A DNA stretch of 5,824 nt from AC-32 sp045806105. Lineage in GTDB: Bacteria > Actinomycetota > Thermoleophilia > Gaiellales > Gaiellaceae. How positions within the stretch are numbered: the first letter of the stretch is position 1; each line of letters opens with the position of its first letter. Of this stretch, positions 1-4,589 are shown piece by piece. The stretch is from the NCBI GenBank assembly GCA_045806105.1, contig JBJMJY010000012.1, forward strand, positions 1 to 5,824, read 5' to 3'. Below the pieces are notes generated by a model. The model searched no databases, was not told where the DNA came from, and saw nothing but the letters and a program-made list of their open reading frames with translations. A program made the translations under genes and the position numbers.

Positions 1-301
1 AGCGATTCTGGTGGACCTTCTGGATGAAGTGGCGGAGCATCTGCTCGGTCACGTCGAAGTCGGCGATCACGCCGTCCTTGAGCGGGCGGATCGCGGAGAT
101 CGTCCCCGGGGTGCGGCCGAGCATGCGCTTCGCCTCGACGCCGACGGCGTGCACCTCGCCCGTGCGCTGGTCGATCGCGACCACGCTCGGCTCCGAGAGC
201 ACGATGCCGCGGCCGCGCACGTACACGAGCGTGTTAGCGGTTCCGAGGTCGACGGCCATGTCGCGGCCGCCGAAGCCGTTGAAGTAGCCCAGGAGACCCA
301 T
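1..301 (-). CDS. mreB: MreB rod-shape-determining protein, N-terminal fragment
   Basis: MreB is the bacterial actin homologue. It polymerises on the inner face of the membrane and directs lateral cell-wall synthesis in rod-shaped cells. Translation from the ATG at 301-299 gives 100 residues before the window edge, starting MGLLGYFNGFGGRDMAVDLG. Residues 18-24 are DLGTANT, the phosphate-1 nucleotide-binding loop of the actin fold. It is followed by the family-typical LVYVRGRGIVLSEPSVVAID and, at 72-83, RPLKDGVIADFD. The first ATG is preferred over the internal Met15 because MreB proteins normally carry about 15 residues before DLGTANT. No good Shine-Dalgarno site precedes it, only a GGGG two bases away. 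A TAGACT box lies 11 nt upstream. The protein continues beyond the left edge; about 240 further residues are expected from family length. The gene is divergent from the transposase. MreB rather than the paralogue Mbl is inferred from maf lying next to it. Confidence 0.95.
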   Translation of the reverse strand, partial: MGLLGYFNGFGGRDMAVDLGTANTLVYVRGRGIVLSEPSVVAIDQRTGEVHAVGVEAKRMLGRTPGTISAIRPLKDGVIADFDVTEQMLRHFIQKVHQNR

Positions 302-312
302 TGCCCCGCACG

Positions 313-318
313 AGTCTA
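313..318 (-). promoter_or_regulatory. Candidate -10 box (TAGACT) for mreB
   Basis: On the minus strand TAGACT matches the relaxed actinobacterial -10 pattern TAnnnT. It ends 11 nt before the mreB ATG, so a transcript would have almost no leader, in keeping with the missing Shine-Dalgarno site. It sits in CTAGCTAG, the only AT-leaning spot in the gap. No convincing -35 is visible at 17-18 nt spacing. An identical hexamer lies 9 nt before ndk. This is inference from a short motif. Confidence 0.3.
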
Positions 319-349
319 GCTAGGTAGCGCCCGATCTCCCACTTTGCGG

Positions 350-364
350 GAATCCGCCGGATTC
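350..364. repeat. Short REP-like palindrome, outer 5' side of RAYT
   Basis: GAATCCGCCGGATTC is a perfect 15-base palindrome with a central C, able to form a six- to seven-pair hairpin. It lies between the mreB start and the transposase, 23 bases before the GGGGTC palindrome. Hairpins beside a RAYT gene are the usual targets of this enzyme family. That this particular one is a target is inferred. Confidence 0.45.
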
Positions 365-386
365 GGACCCTTCGCTCCCGCGACCG

Positions 387-412
387 CGGGGTCAGACCCC
401 GGACATGTCCAT
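387..412 (+). repeat. 5' REP-like hairpin and inverted-repeat arm of the RAYT unit
   Basis: Positions 387-401 (CGGGGTCAGACCCCG) form a perfect palindrome centred on A394. It runs directly into a second perfect palindrome, GGACATGTCC, at 401-410. Bases 388-412 match the reverse complement of 1053-1077 at 21 of 25 positions, so the unit has related sequences facing inward at both ends of the transposase gene. The longest uninterrupted shared block is GACCCCGGAC. That these are substrates of the adjacent enzyme follows from family behaviour and is not shown here. Confidence 0.6.
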
Positions 413-481
413 CGCGCCGAAAGTGTGCCGAAGGTGTCTCGGCGACGACCTCTCGCCAACCGCGCGACGTACCGTCGTTCC

Positions 482-1123
482 GTGCCGCGTGCGCCACGCC
501 CTCAGATCGCCGGCGGTCTCTATCACGTCGGGACACGCGGGGTCCGCCGGACTCGGATCTTCCTCAACGACGGAGACTACGAGCTCTTCGGCCTGCTCTG
601 CGATCGCGTCTTCAGACGCTTCGACTGGATCTGTCACGGCTATTGCCTGATGCCGAACCACTACCACCTTCTCGTGGAGACTCCGACGCCGAGCATCTCG
701 GCGGGGATGCAGCGGTTGAACAGCACGTATGCACAGTGGTTCAACCACCTCTACGGCTACACGGGCCACGTGTTCGAGCGCAGGTTCTTTTCACGTCTCG
801 TGGAGAGCACGTATGACCTGCTCGAGGTGGTCCGTTACGTCGTCCTGAACCCCGTGCGAGGCGGGCTCTGCGACGAAGCAGCCGCGTGGCGGTGGAGCAG
901 CTACCGAGCGGTTGCGGGCGAGAGCCTTGCGGCCCCGTTCCTCTCGAAGGATTGGGTTCTCGGACACTTCGGCCGCGACAGCGAACGCGCGACCGAGGTG
1001 TTTCGCGCGTTCATCGCCGAGGCGCCGCCACGATTCCGCACCCCTGTCCAGAATGGCCACGTCCGGGGTCAGGCCCCGGCCGTGGCGGTTTTGGACACGG
1101 ATGCGGATCAGCCGAAGCCGTAG
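482..1123 (+). CDS. REP-associated tyrosine transposase (RAYT, Y1 HUH family)
   Basis: This is a single-strand DNA nuclease/transposase of the IS200/IS605-like Y1 superfamily, RAYT branch. These enzymes cut and join hairpin (REP) DNA through a 5'-phosphotyrosine link. From the GTG at 482 the protein has 213 residues. The N-terminus PRPQIAGGLYHVGTRG is the usual RAYT opening. H60-Y-H62, inside LMPNHYHLLVE, is the metal-binding HUH pair. Tyr119 in RYVVLNPVR is the likely nucleophile, and WRWSSYRA completes the family signature. The frame stays open upstream to a TTG at 344, but those residues resemble nothing and the conserved part begins at 482. There is no Shine-Dalgarno site; a weak TACCGT box ends 6 nt before the GTG. 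The last 30 residues are encoded by the 3' palindrome and the end of maf, so they are probably not a folded domain. The gene is convergent with maf (16 bp overlap) and divergent from mreB. It appears intact. Confidence 0.92.
   Translation: MPRAPRPQIAGGLYHVGTRGVRRTRIFLNDGDYELFGLLCDRVFRRFDWICHGYCLMPNHYHLLVETPTPSISAGMQRLNSTYAQWFNHLYGYTGHVFERRFFSRLVESTYDLLEVVRYVVLNPVRGGLCDEAAAWRWSSYRAVAGESLAAPFLSKDWVLGHFGRDSERATEVFRAFIAEAPPRFRTPVQNGHVRGQAPAVAVLDTDADQPKP
1045..1097 (+). repeat. Long imperfect palindrome at the RAYT 3' end (REP/BIME-like hairpin)
   Basis: This 53-base palindrome is centred on A1071. Pairing base i with 2142-i gives 21 Watson-Crick pairs, 3 G-T wobbles (1051/1091, 1054/1088, 1069/1073) and only 2 mismatches (1055/1087, 1062/1080). 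Two more pairs follow beyond a mismatch (1042-1043 with 1099-1100). The core CCGGGGTCAGGCCCCGG is related to the 5' hairpin. All three wobbles are G-U on the plus strand and A-C on the minus strand, so the plus-strand RNA folds better. It lies inside the transposase C-terminal codons and begins 11 nt past the maf stop on the maf side. No T-tract flanks it, so it is not a canonical intrinsic terminator, though it may impede transcription from both sides. Confidence 0.8.
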
Positions 1124-1680
1124 ACGCCGGCGAAGCGCTCCGCCAACAGTCGCACCAGCGTTGCGGCGGGCAGGCCGACCACGTTCAGGTAGTCGCCTTC
1201 GATCCGCTCCACGAGCGACGCGCCGAGGCCCTGGATCGCGTAGGCGCCCGCCCGCCCCTCCCACTCGCCGCTCGCGACGTAGTGGGCGAGGTCGCGCGGC
1301 GTCAGCCGGCGGAAGGTGACCCGCGTCACCTCGCGGTGCACCTCCTCCCAGGCTGGCGTGACGAGCGCGAGGCCGGAGACGACCTCATGCGTTGTCCCCG
1401 CGAGGCTCTCGAGCATCTCCTCGGCGTCCGCCCTCGTCTCGGCCTTGCCGTACACGCGACCGTCGCAGACAACCTCTGTGTCGCAGCCGAGCACCGGCTG
1501 GTCGCCCGCGGCAGACGCCACCGAGCGTGCCTTTCCGAGCGCGTGCGCGACCGGGTCCTCCTCCGTCTCCTCGTACGACGGCGCCACGACGACGAACGGG
1601 ATGCCGAGCTGCTCGAGGATCGCGCTCCGCCTCGGCGAGGTCGAGGCGAGGATCAGCGGCGGCGCAGGCGGAGCCGCCAA
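1108..1680 (-). CDS. maf: Maf nucleoside triphosphate pyrophosphatase (YhdE-type)
   Basis: Maf hydrolyses non-canonical or excess nucleoside triphosphates (dTTP/UTP type in the YhdE branch) to the monophosphate and pyrophosphate in the cytosol, and is linked to house-cleaning and division control. The 190-residue reading contains LILASTSPRR (9-18, the S-x-R-R substrate loop), CDTEV with the likely catalytic Asp67, Lys79, and AYAIQG with GDYLNVVGLP (147-171). IQG fits the dTTP/UTP-ase branch better than the YceF (7-methyl-GTP) branch. No ATG is available. I chose TTG at 1680 because GAGGAG ends two bases before it, an unusually tight spacing. Upstream TTG or GTG codons, or CTG at 1656, are possible. 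The gene overlaps the methyltransferase end by about 28 bp, suggesting coupling. Its last 16 bp overlap the oppositely oriented transposase. The ending FAGVYGFG is not one I recognise as conserved in the family. Confidence 0.92.
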   Translation of the reverse strand: MAAPPAPPLILASTSPRRSAILEQLGIPFVVVAPSYEETEEDPVAHALGKARSVASAAGDQPVLGCDTEVVCDGRVYGKAETRADAEEMLESLAGTTHEVVSGLALVTPAWEEVHREVTRVTFRRLTPRDLAHYVASGEWEGRAGAYAIQGLGASLVERIEGDYLNVVGLPAATLVRLLAERFAGVYGFG

Positions 1681-2426
1681 ATCTCCTCGTCGGGCCAACG
1701 CTTCGCCCACTCGACGGGAACCGTGTCGTAGTACTCGTGGTCGGCAGCCTCGCCGGGGGCGAACAGCTCGCGGAAGTCGAGCAGCTCGAAGCCGCTCTCC
1801 CGGAGGATCCGGAACATCTCCGGCATCGGCGGGTGGAACTCGACTCCGGGGTCGTCGTCGTACCACTCGAGCTTGTAGAGACCCTTCTGGGGCCGGACCA
1901 GCCGCTCGCCGACCTGACCCTCGTCGGGCATGCAGAGCATCTGCAGTGTCGTGCCTCGCATGAAGACGAGCTCGCCGCCGTCGCGCAGGAGCCGTGCCGC
2001 CTCCGGGATCCACTTCGCCGGGTCGCACCAGATCGACGCGCCGTACTCCGAGAAGACGAGGTCGAACGACTCGCCGGGCAAGCCGGTCTCCTCCGCGTTG
2101 GCCTCGAGGAACTCCAGGCCGAGGCCGTGCTCCTCGTTCATGCGCCGTGCGGTCTCGAGCTGCGCGGGCGTGACATCGACCCCGACGACTCGTCGCGCAC
2201 CCGCCCGCTTCAGCCAGGCGCCGAAGTAGCCGGTTCCGCAGCCGAGCTCGACGACCTCCTTGCCCGCGAGCTCCGGCAGCACGCGCACCTCGCGCTCGGG
2301 GATCGACCACTTGCCCCAGGTGATCTCCTCCTGCGCCCACGAGTCCTGTGCCGTGCGATCGGTGTACTGCGCGTTCGCGACCGTCCAGCTCTCGCGGTTG
2401 ACCGCGACGTAATCGGGCTCAGTCAC
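1653..2426 (-). CDS. Class I SAM-dependent methyltransferase, substrate unknown
   Basis: This is a 257-residue soluble methyltransferase with a Rossmann fold (Methyltransf_11/25-like). Motif I is VVELGCGTGYFGAWL at 58-72 (SAM glycine loop). Acidic residue Asp84 in VGVDVT ends strand 2 and should bind the SAM ribose. FDLVFSEYGASIWCD (121-135) is motif IV, and LLRDGGELVFM (146-156) is the post-strand-5 segment. The N-terminal 40 residues are rich in Trp and Tyr (ESWTVANAQY, DSWAQEEITWGKW), a lid-like region seen in many actinobacterial enzymes annotated only as class I methyltransferases. There is no signal peptide or membrane span. The start is GTG at 2426, overlapping the ndk stop by 8 bp within GGTGACTGA, so translation is probably coupled to ndk. 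Placement between ndk and maf suggests an operon partner but does not reveal the substrate. A small-molecule methyltransferase is as likely as any other. Confidence 0.85.
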   Translation of the reverse strand: MTEPDYVAVNRESWTVANAQYTDRTAQDSWAQEEITWGKWSIPEREVRVLPELAGKEVVELGCGTGYFGAWLKRAGARRVVGVDVTPAQLETARRMNEEHGLGLEFLEANAEETGLPGESFDLVFSEYGASIWCDPAKWIPEAARLLRDGGELVFMRGTTLQMLCMPDEGQVGERLVRPQKGLYKLEWYDDDPGVEFHPPMPEMFRILRESGFELLDFRELFAPGEAADHEYYDTVPVEWAKRWPDEEIWRLRLRRR

Positions 2427-2826
2427 CGAACCACAGCTGCAGCTCGCGCTCGGCCGACTCCTGCGAGTCCGACCCGTGCACGAGGTTGTCCGGCATCGCG
2501 AGCGCCAGATCTCCGCGGATCGTCCCGGGCGCAGCGTCGGTGGGGTTCGTCGCGCCGATGGTCGTGCGGACGACCGAGATCGCCGACTCGCCTTCGAGCG
2601 CCAGCGCGAGCGTGGGCGCGGAGGTGATGAATCCGACGAGCTCGCCGAAGAACGGCTTCTCGGCGTGCTCGGCGTAGTGCCTCTTCGCCAGCTCGCGGTC
2701 GACCTGGACCAGCCGCGCCTCGCGGATCTCGAGCCCGCGCCGCTCGAAGCGCGCCAGGATCTCGCCGGCCAGGGCGCGCTGCACCGCGTCGGGCTTGATC
2801 AGGACAAGCGTTCGCTCCACCGCCAT
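2419..2826 (-). CDS. ndk: Nucleoside diphosphate kinase
   Basis: Ndk passes the gamma-phosphate of ATP to other nucleoside diphosphates through a phosphohistidine and so balances cytosolic NTP and dNTP pools. The 135-residue length is normal. TLVLIKPDAV (6-15) carries Lys11. Tyr51 and Phe59 are the usual base and ribose contacts. GATNPTDAAPGTIRGD (91-106) includes Arg104, and NLVHGSDS (114-121) holds the catalytic His117. The GR that often precedes N-x-x-H is PD here (MPDNLVHG), a mild variation in a loop that also varies in E. coli. The ATG at 2826 has no Shine-Dalgarno site. A TAGACT box 9 nt upstream suggests a short-leader or near-leaderless promoter inside the operon. It lies 35 bp after the zinc-ribbon gene and overlaps the methyltransferase start by 8 bp. 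Working beside maf, it makes this end of the cluster a nucleotide-pool pair. Confidence 0.97.
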   Translation of the reverse strand: MAVERTLVLIKPDAVQRALAGEILARFERRGLEIREARLVQVDRELAKRHYAEHAEKPFFGELVGFITSAPTLALALEGESAISVVRTTIGATNPTDAAPGTIRGDLALAMPDNLVHGSDSQESAERELQLWFGD

Positions 2827-2835
2827 CGGCGGCGG

Positions 2836-2841
2836 AGTCTA
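2836..2841 (-). promoter_or_regulatory. Candidate -10 box (TAGACT) for ndk
   Basis: In the only real gap of the operon (2827-2861), TAGACT within TTTAGACT lies 9 nt before the ndk ATG, which has no Shine-Dalgarno site. It is the same hexamer, at nearly the same distance, as the one before mreB. The -35 region is poor (CTGAGG at 18 nt). This would allow ndk-methyltransferase-maf to be transcribed separately from the upstream genes. It is inference from a short motif. Confidence 0.3.
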
Positions 2842-2861
2842 AACGGACGGTGAGCGACGCC

Positions 2862-3386
2862 TCAGGCGCGCCGCTCTCTGCGAGGCGGCGTCAGCGCCTT
2901 GGTCTCACCGAGCGCCTCGACCGCCGCCGGCTCGACCGGCGTCTCGCAGTACGGGCAGACCTGCCAGAGCGCCTCGAGCGGCTGCTTGCAGTTGCGGCAC
3001 GACTGGCGCAGCCGCGTCGTGCAGACCGGGCAGACGAGGAACCCGGGATCGACCTCCGCGCGGCAGACGGGGCAATGCAGGTCGCGCCGCACGAGCCGCT
3101 GCTCCATCGCCTTCATCTCGAGTTCCCGCTCGCGCCGCTCCTCCAGGTACTCGGGCGGCCGGAAGAGCATGTAGACGAGCGCGCCGAGGAAGGGCGGGAC
3201 GAGGCCGAGGACGACCGCCATACCGACGAGCCATGGATCCTCGATCCGTCGCCGCGCGTCCTTGTAGACCCAGAACGCGACCGAGAGCCAGAAGACCGCC
3301 ACGAAGAAGAGCGTCAGATTGCGGATGACGATCCACGTGCTGTGGCTGAAGAAGTCGAAGATTCCGTTGTCCGCTACCAGCGCCAC
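2862..3386 (-). CDS. Two-span membrane protein with double zinc ribbon
   Basis: Function is unknown. From GTG at 3386 the protein has 174 residues. Membrane span 1 is at about 19-41 (IVIRNLTLFFVAVFWLSVAFW) and span 2 at about 52-74 (WLVGMAVVLGLVPPFLGALVYM). A charged, probably helical linker rich in Glu and Arg follows (about 77-103). Two zinc ribbons come next with identical spacing CxxC-x10-CxxC: cysteines 105/108/119/122 and 130/133/144/147, each with a CPVC- or CPYC-type knuckle. The tail is basic. The basic residues after span 1 (KDARRR) and the zinc ribbons suggest that the C-terminus is cytoplasmic. It resembles the DZANK-type zinc-ribbon membrane proteins common in actinobacteria. The preceding small membrane gene ends 10 bp before this start, and the two are likely co-translated. 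An ATG two codons upstream (3392) abuts the Shine-Dalgarno site directly, so GTG is preferred. Confidence 0.85.
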   Translation of the reverse strand: MALVADNGIFDFFSHSTWIVIRNLTLFFVAVFWLSVAFWVYKDARRRIEDPWLVGMAVVLGLVPPFLGALVYMLFRPPEYLEERRERELEMKAMEQRLVRRDLHCPVCRAEVDPGFLVCPVCTTRLRQSCRNCKQPLEALWQVCPYCETPVEPAAVEALGETKALTPPRRERRA

Positions 3387-3392
3387 GCACAT

Positions 3393-3398
3393 CTCCTC
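3393..3398 (-). promoter_or_regulatory. Ribosome binding site GAGGAG deciding the zinc-ribbon gene start
   Basis: GAGGAG on the minus strand overlaps the TGA stop of the 37-residue gene (3399-3397). It touches the ATG at 3392 with no spacer but stands 6 nt from the GTG at 3386, the proper distance. This favours the GTG start and points to termination-reinitiation coupling between the two membrane-protein genes. Confidence 0.6.
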
Positions 3399-3510
3399 AG
3401 AGAAGGAGCTTCCCGACGAGGTAGCCGGCGCCGAACGCGAGGCCGACGATCGCCAGGACGACGACGACGGCGAAAGCGAAGACGCTCAGGCGCTCGCCGA
3501 GCTGCCCCAT
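3397..3510 (-). CDS. Small single-span membrane protein (37 residues), unknown function
   Basis: Translating the minus strand from ATG 3510 gives a 37-residue protein. It has a short polar N-terminus (MGQLGERLSV), one hydrophobic span at about 9-31 with a run of four valines, a GAGYLVGK motif after it, and the ending LLL. Its supports are a GGAG at 3522-3519 (8 nt before the ATG), a start inside the last 25 bp of folC, and a stop that overlaps the Shine-Dalgarno site of the zinc-ribbon gene. The arrangement is therefore an unbroken coupled chain. Small residues (G, A) on one face of the span would suit helix-helix packing. Because the next gene is also a membrane protein, a partnership is plausible but unproven. 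I do not recognise a family. The valine run comes from a GAC-repeat tract (3457-3468 on the plus strand). Confidence 0.65.
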   Translation of the reverse strand: MGQLGERLSVFAFAVVVVLAIVGLAFGAGYLVGKLLL

Positions 3511-4589
3511 GGTACGCGCTCCAGTCGGACGGTGAGATCGGCCAGCAGGTACAGCGAGCCGGTGACGAGGACGGCGCCGTCGTCGCCCGCGAGCTCGCGC
3601 GCGCGGGCGAGCGCGTCACCGCAATCCTCGACGGCCTCGACCTCGTCGAAGTGCGCTCGTGCGCGGGCGGCGAGCTCGGCCACGGGGAGCGCCCGCGCGC
3701 TCTGCGAGGCCGTCGCGACGAGCGTGCGCCCGGCGCGCGCCAGGCTGCGCAGCATCGTGTCGGCGTCCTTGTCCGCGAGGATCGAGGCGACGACGATATA
3801 GTCGCGCCGCGGCAGGCGCCCGAGCAGCCACTCGACCCCGGCAGCGTTGTGCGCGCCTGCGAAAACGTCCTCGCCGATCCGCTCGAGGCGGCCGGGCAGC
3901 GCAGCCTCGACGTCGCCCTCGAGCGGCTCCCCGACGAAGGCCTCGGCCGCGGCGCGGCCGACGTCGGCCGCGTGCACGACGCGCGCGGCCTCGCGCACGA
4001 GCGCGAGCGGCTCCCACTCTGGCTCGCCGAGCACAACCGTCGCCCCGGGCGTCACGACCGCGAGCTTCTCGGCGGCAATCGCCTCCCGAGTCTCGCCGAG
4101 CACGTCGGTGTGGTCGAGCGCGACGTTCGTCAGAGCGACGACCTCCGCGTCGAGCACGTTCGTCGCGTCGAGGCGCCCGCCGAGCCCGGCCTCGATCACC
4201 GCGACCTCGACCTCGCCGGCGGCGAACTCCGCCAGCGCGGCGGCCGTGAGGACCTCGAACTGCGTCGCACCCAACCGCGCGGCCGCCGGCCGCACGCGCT
4301 CCAACGCCGCCTCGATGTCCGCGTCCTCGAGGTCGACCTGGATCCGTTCGCTCCAGCCGGCGACGTGCGGTGAGGTGTACGCGCCGACGCTCAGCCCTTC
4401 GCGCGCGAGGAATGCCGCGGCTCTGCGCGTCGCCGTCGACTTGCCGTTCGTGCCGACGACGTGGATCGCACGGTAGCGGCGCTGGGGCTCGCCGAGGTCA
4501 ACGAGCAGCGCGCGCATCCGGCCGAGGCCGAACTCCTCCGGCCACGGCGAGAGCGACTCGAGCCACTCGGTGCTAGACGCCGAGGGCAT
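3486..4589 (-). CDS. folC: FolC-like folylpolyglutamate/dihydrofolate synthase, shortened
   Basis: FolC ligases use ATP to add glutamate to folates (and dihydropteroate in bifunctional forms) in the cytosol. The 367 residues carry FGLGRM (20-25), the P-loop GTNGKST (46-52), YTSPH with SERIQVD (71-86), VIEAGLGGRLDATNV (131-145), ALDHTDVLGET (157-167) with EK at 174-175, PGRLE (232-236), GAHN (245-248), ADKDADTML (272-280) and the terminal VLVTGSLYL (340-348). Family identity is clear. Two oddities stand out. Only 59 residues separate Lys175 from Arg234, about 55 fewer than I recall for L. casei FPGS, and no G-x-H-Q-x-x-N motif is found. The usual D-G-A-H-N-P reads A-G-A-H-N-A at 244-249. Activity may therefore be altered. 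The start is ATG 4589, which overlaps valS by 17 bp; the upstream extension is Ser/Arg-rich shadow. The gene overlaps the next small gene by 25 bp. Confidence 0.88.
   Translation of the reverse strand: MPSASSTEWLESLSPWPEEFGLGRMRALLVDLGEPQRRYRAIHVVGTNGKSTATRRAAAFLAREGLSVGAYTSPHVAGWSERIQVDLEDADIEAALERVRPAAARLGATQFEVLTAAALAEFAAGEVEVAVIEAGLGGRLDATNVLDAEVVALTNVALDHTDVLGETREAIAAEKLAVVTPGATVVLGEPEWEPLALVREAARVVHAADVGRAAAEAFVGEPLEGDVEAALPGRLERIGEDVFAGAHNAAGVEWLLGRLPRRDYIVVASILADKDADTMLRSLARAGRTLVATASQSARALPVAELAARARAHFDEVEAVEDCGDALARARELAGDDGAVLVTGSLYLLADLTVRLERVPWGSSASA
3519..3522 (-). promoter_or_regulatory. Ribosome binding site for the 37-residue membrane protein
   Basis: GGAG on the minus strand lies 8 nt before the ATG at 3510, inside the 3' end of folC. 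It is one of the better-placed Shine-Dalgarno sites in the window and is the main support for the small gene being translated. Confidence 0.5.

Noticed and set aside
324..327. GTAG tetranucleotide as in the E. coli REP 5' motif
   Set aside because: It is 23 bases away from the nearest palindrome rather than directly beside it, and a four-base match carries no weight.
344..481. Upstream extension of the RAYT frame from a TTG at 344
   Set aside because: It would encode the palindromes as protein, has no Shine-Dalgarno site and no family similarity. RAYT conservation starts around the GTG at 482.
1045..1097. Rho-independent terminator between maf and the RAYT
   Set aside because: The stem is strong but neither strand has a T-tract after it. 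The only run, TTTT, is inside the stem. It is better called a REP-like palindrome.
269..1121. 11-base direct repeat GCCGAAGCCGT at 269-279 (in mreB) and 1111-1121 (end of maf), considered as a target-site duplication
   Set aside because: Both copies encode a Gly-Phe-Gly stretch within genes, the copies are not adjacent to the hairpin edges, and Y1 enzymes do not normally produce such duplications. Chance at high GC is likely.
3457..3468. (GAC)4 microsatellite
   Set aside because: It encodes the valine run of the small membrane protein and is too short to suggest phase variation.
2850..4373. A 507-codon plus-strand open frame, and similar long plus-strand frames at 1392-2627 and 886-1731
   Set aside because: They lie antisense to recognised genes (zinc-ribbon gene, folC, methyltransferase, ndk, maf). 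They are low-complexity Arg/Ala/Glu-rich and contain no recognisable motif. Long antisense frames are expected at this GC content.
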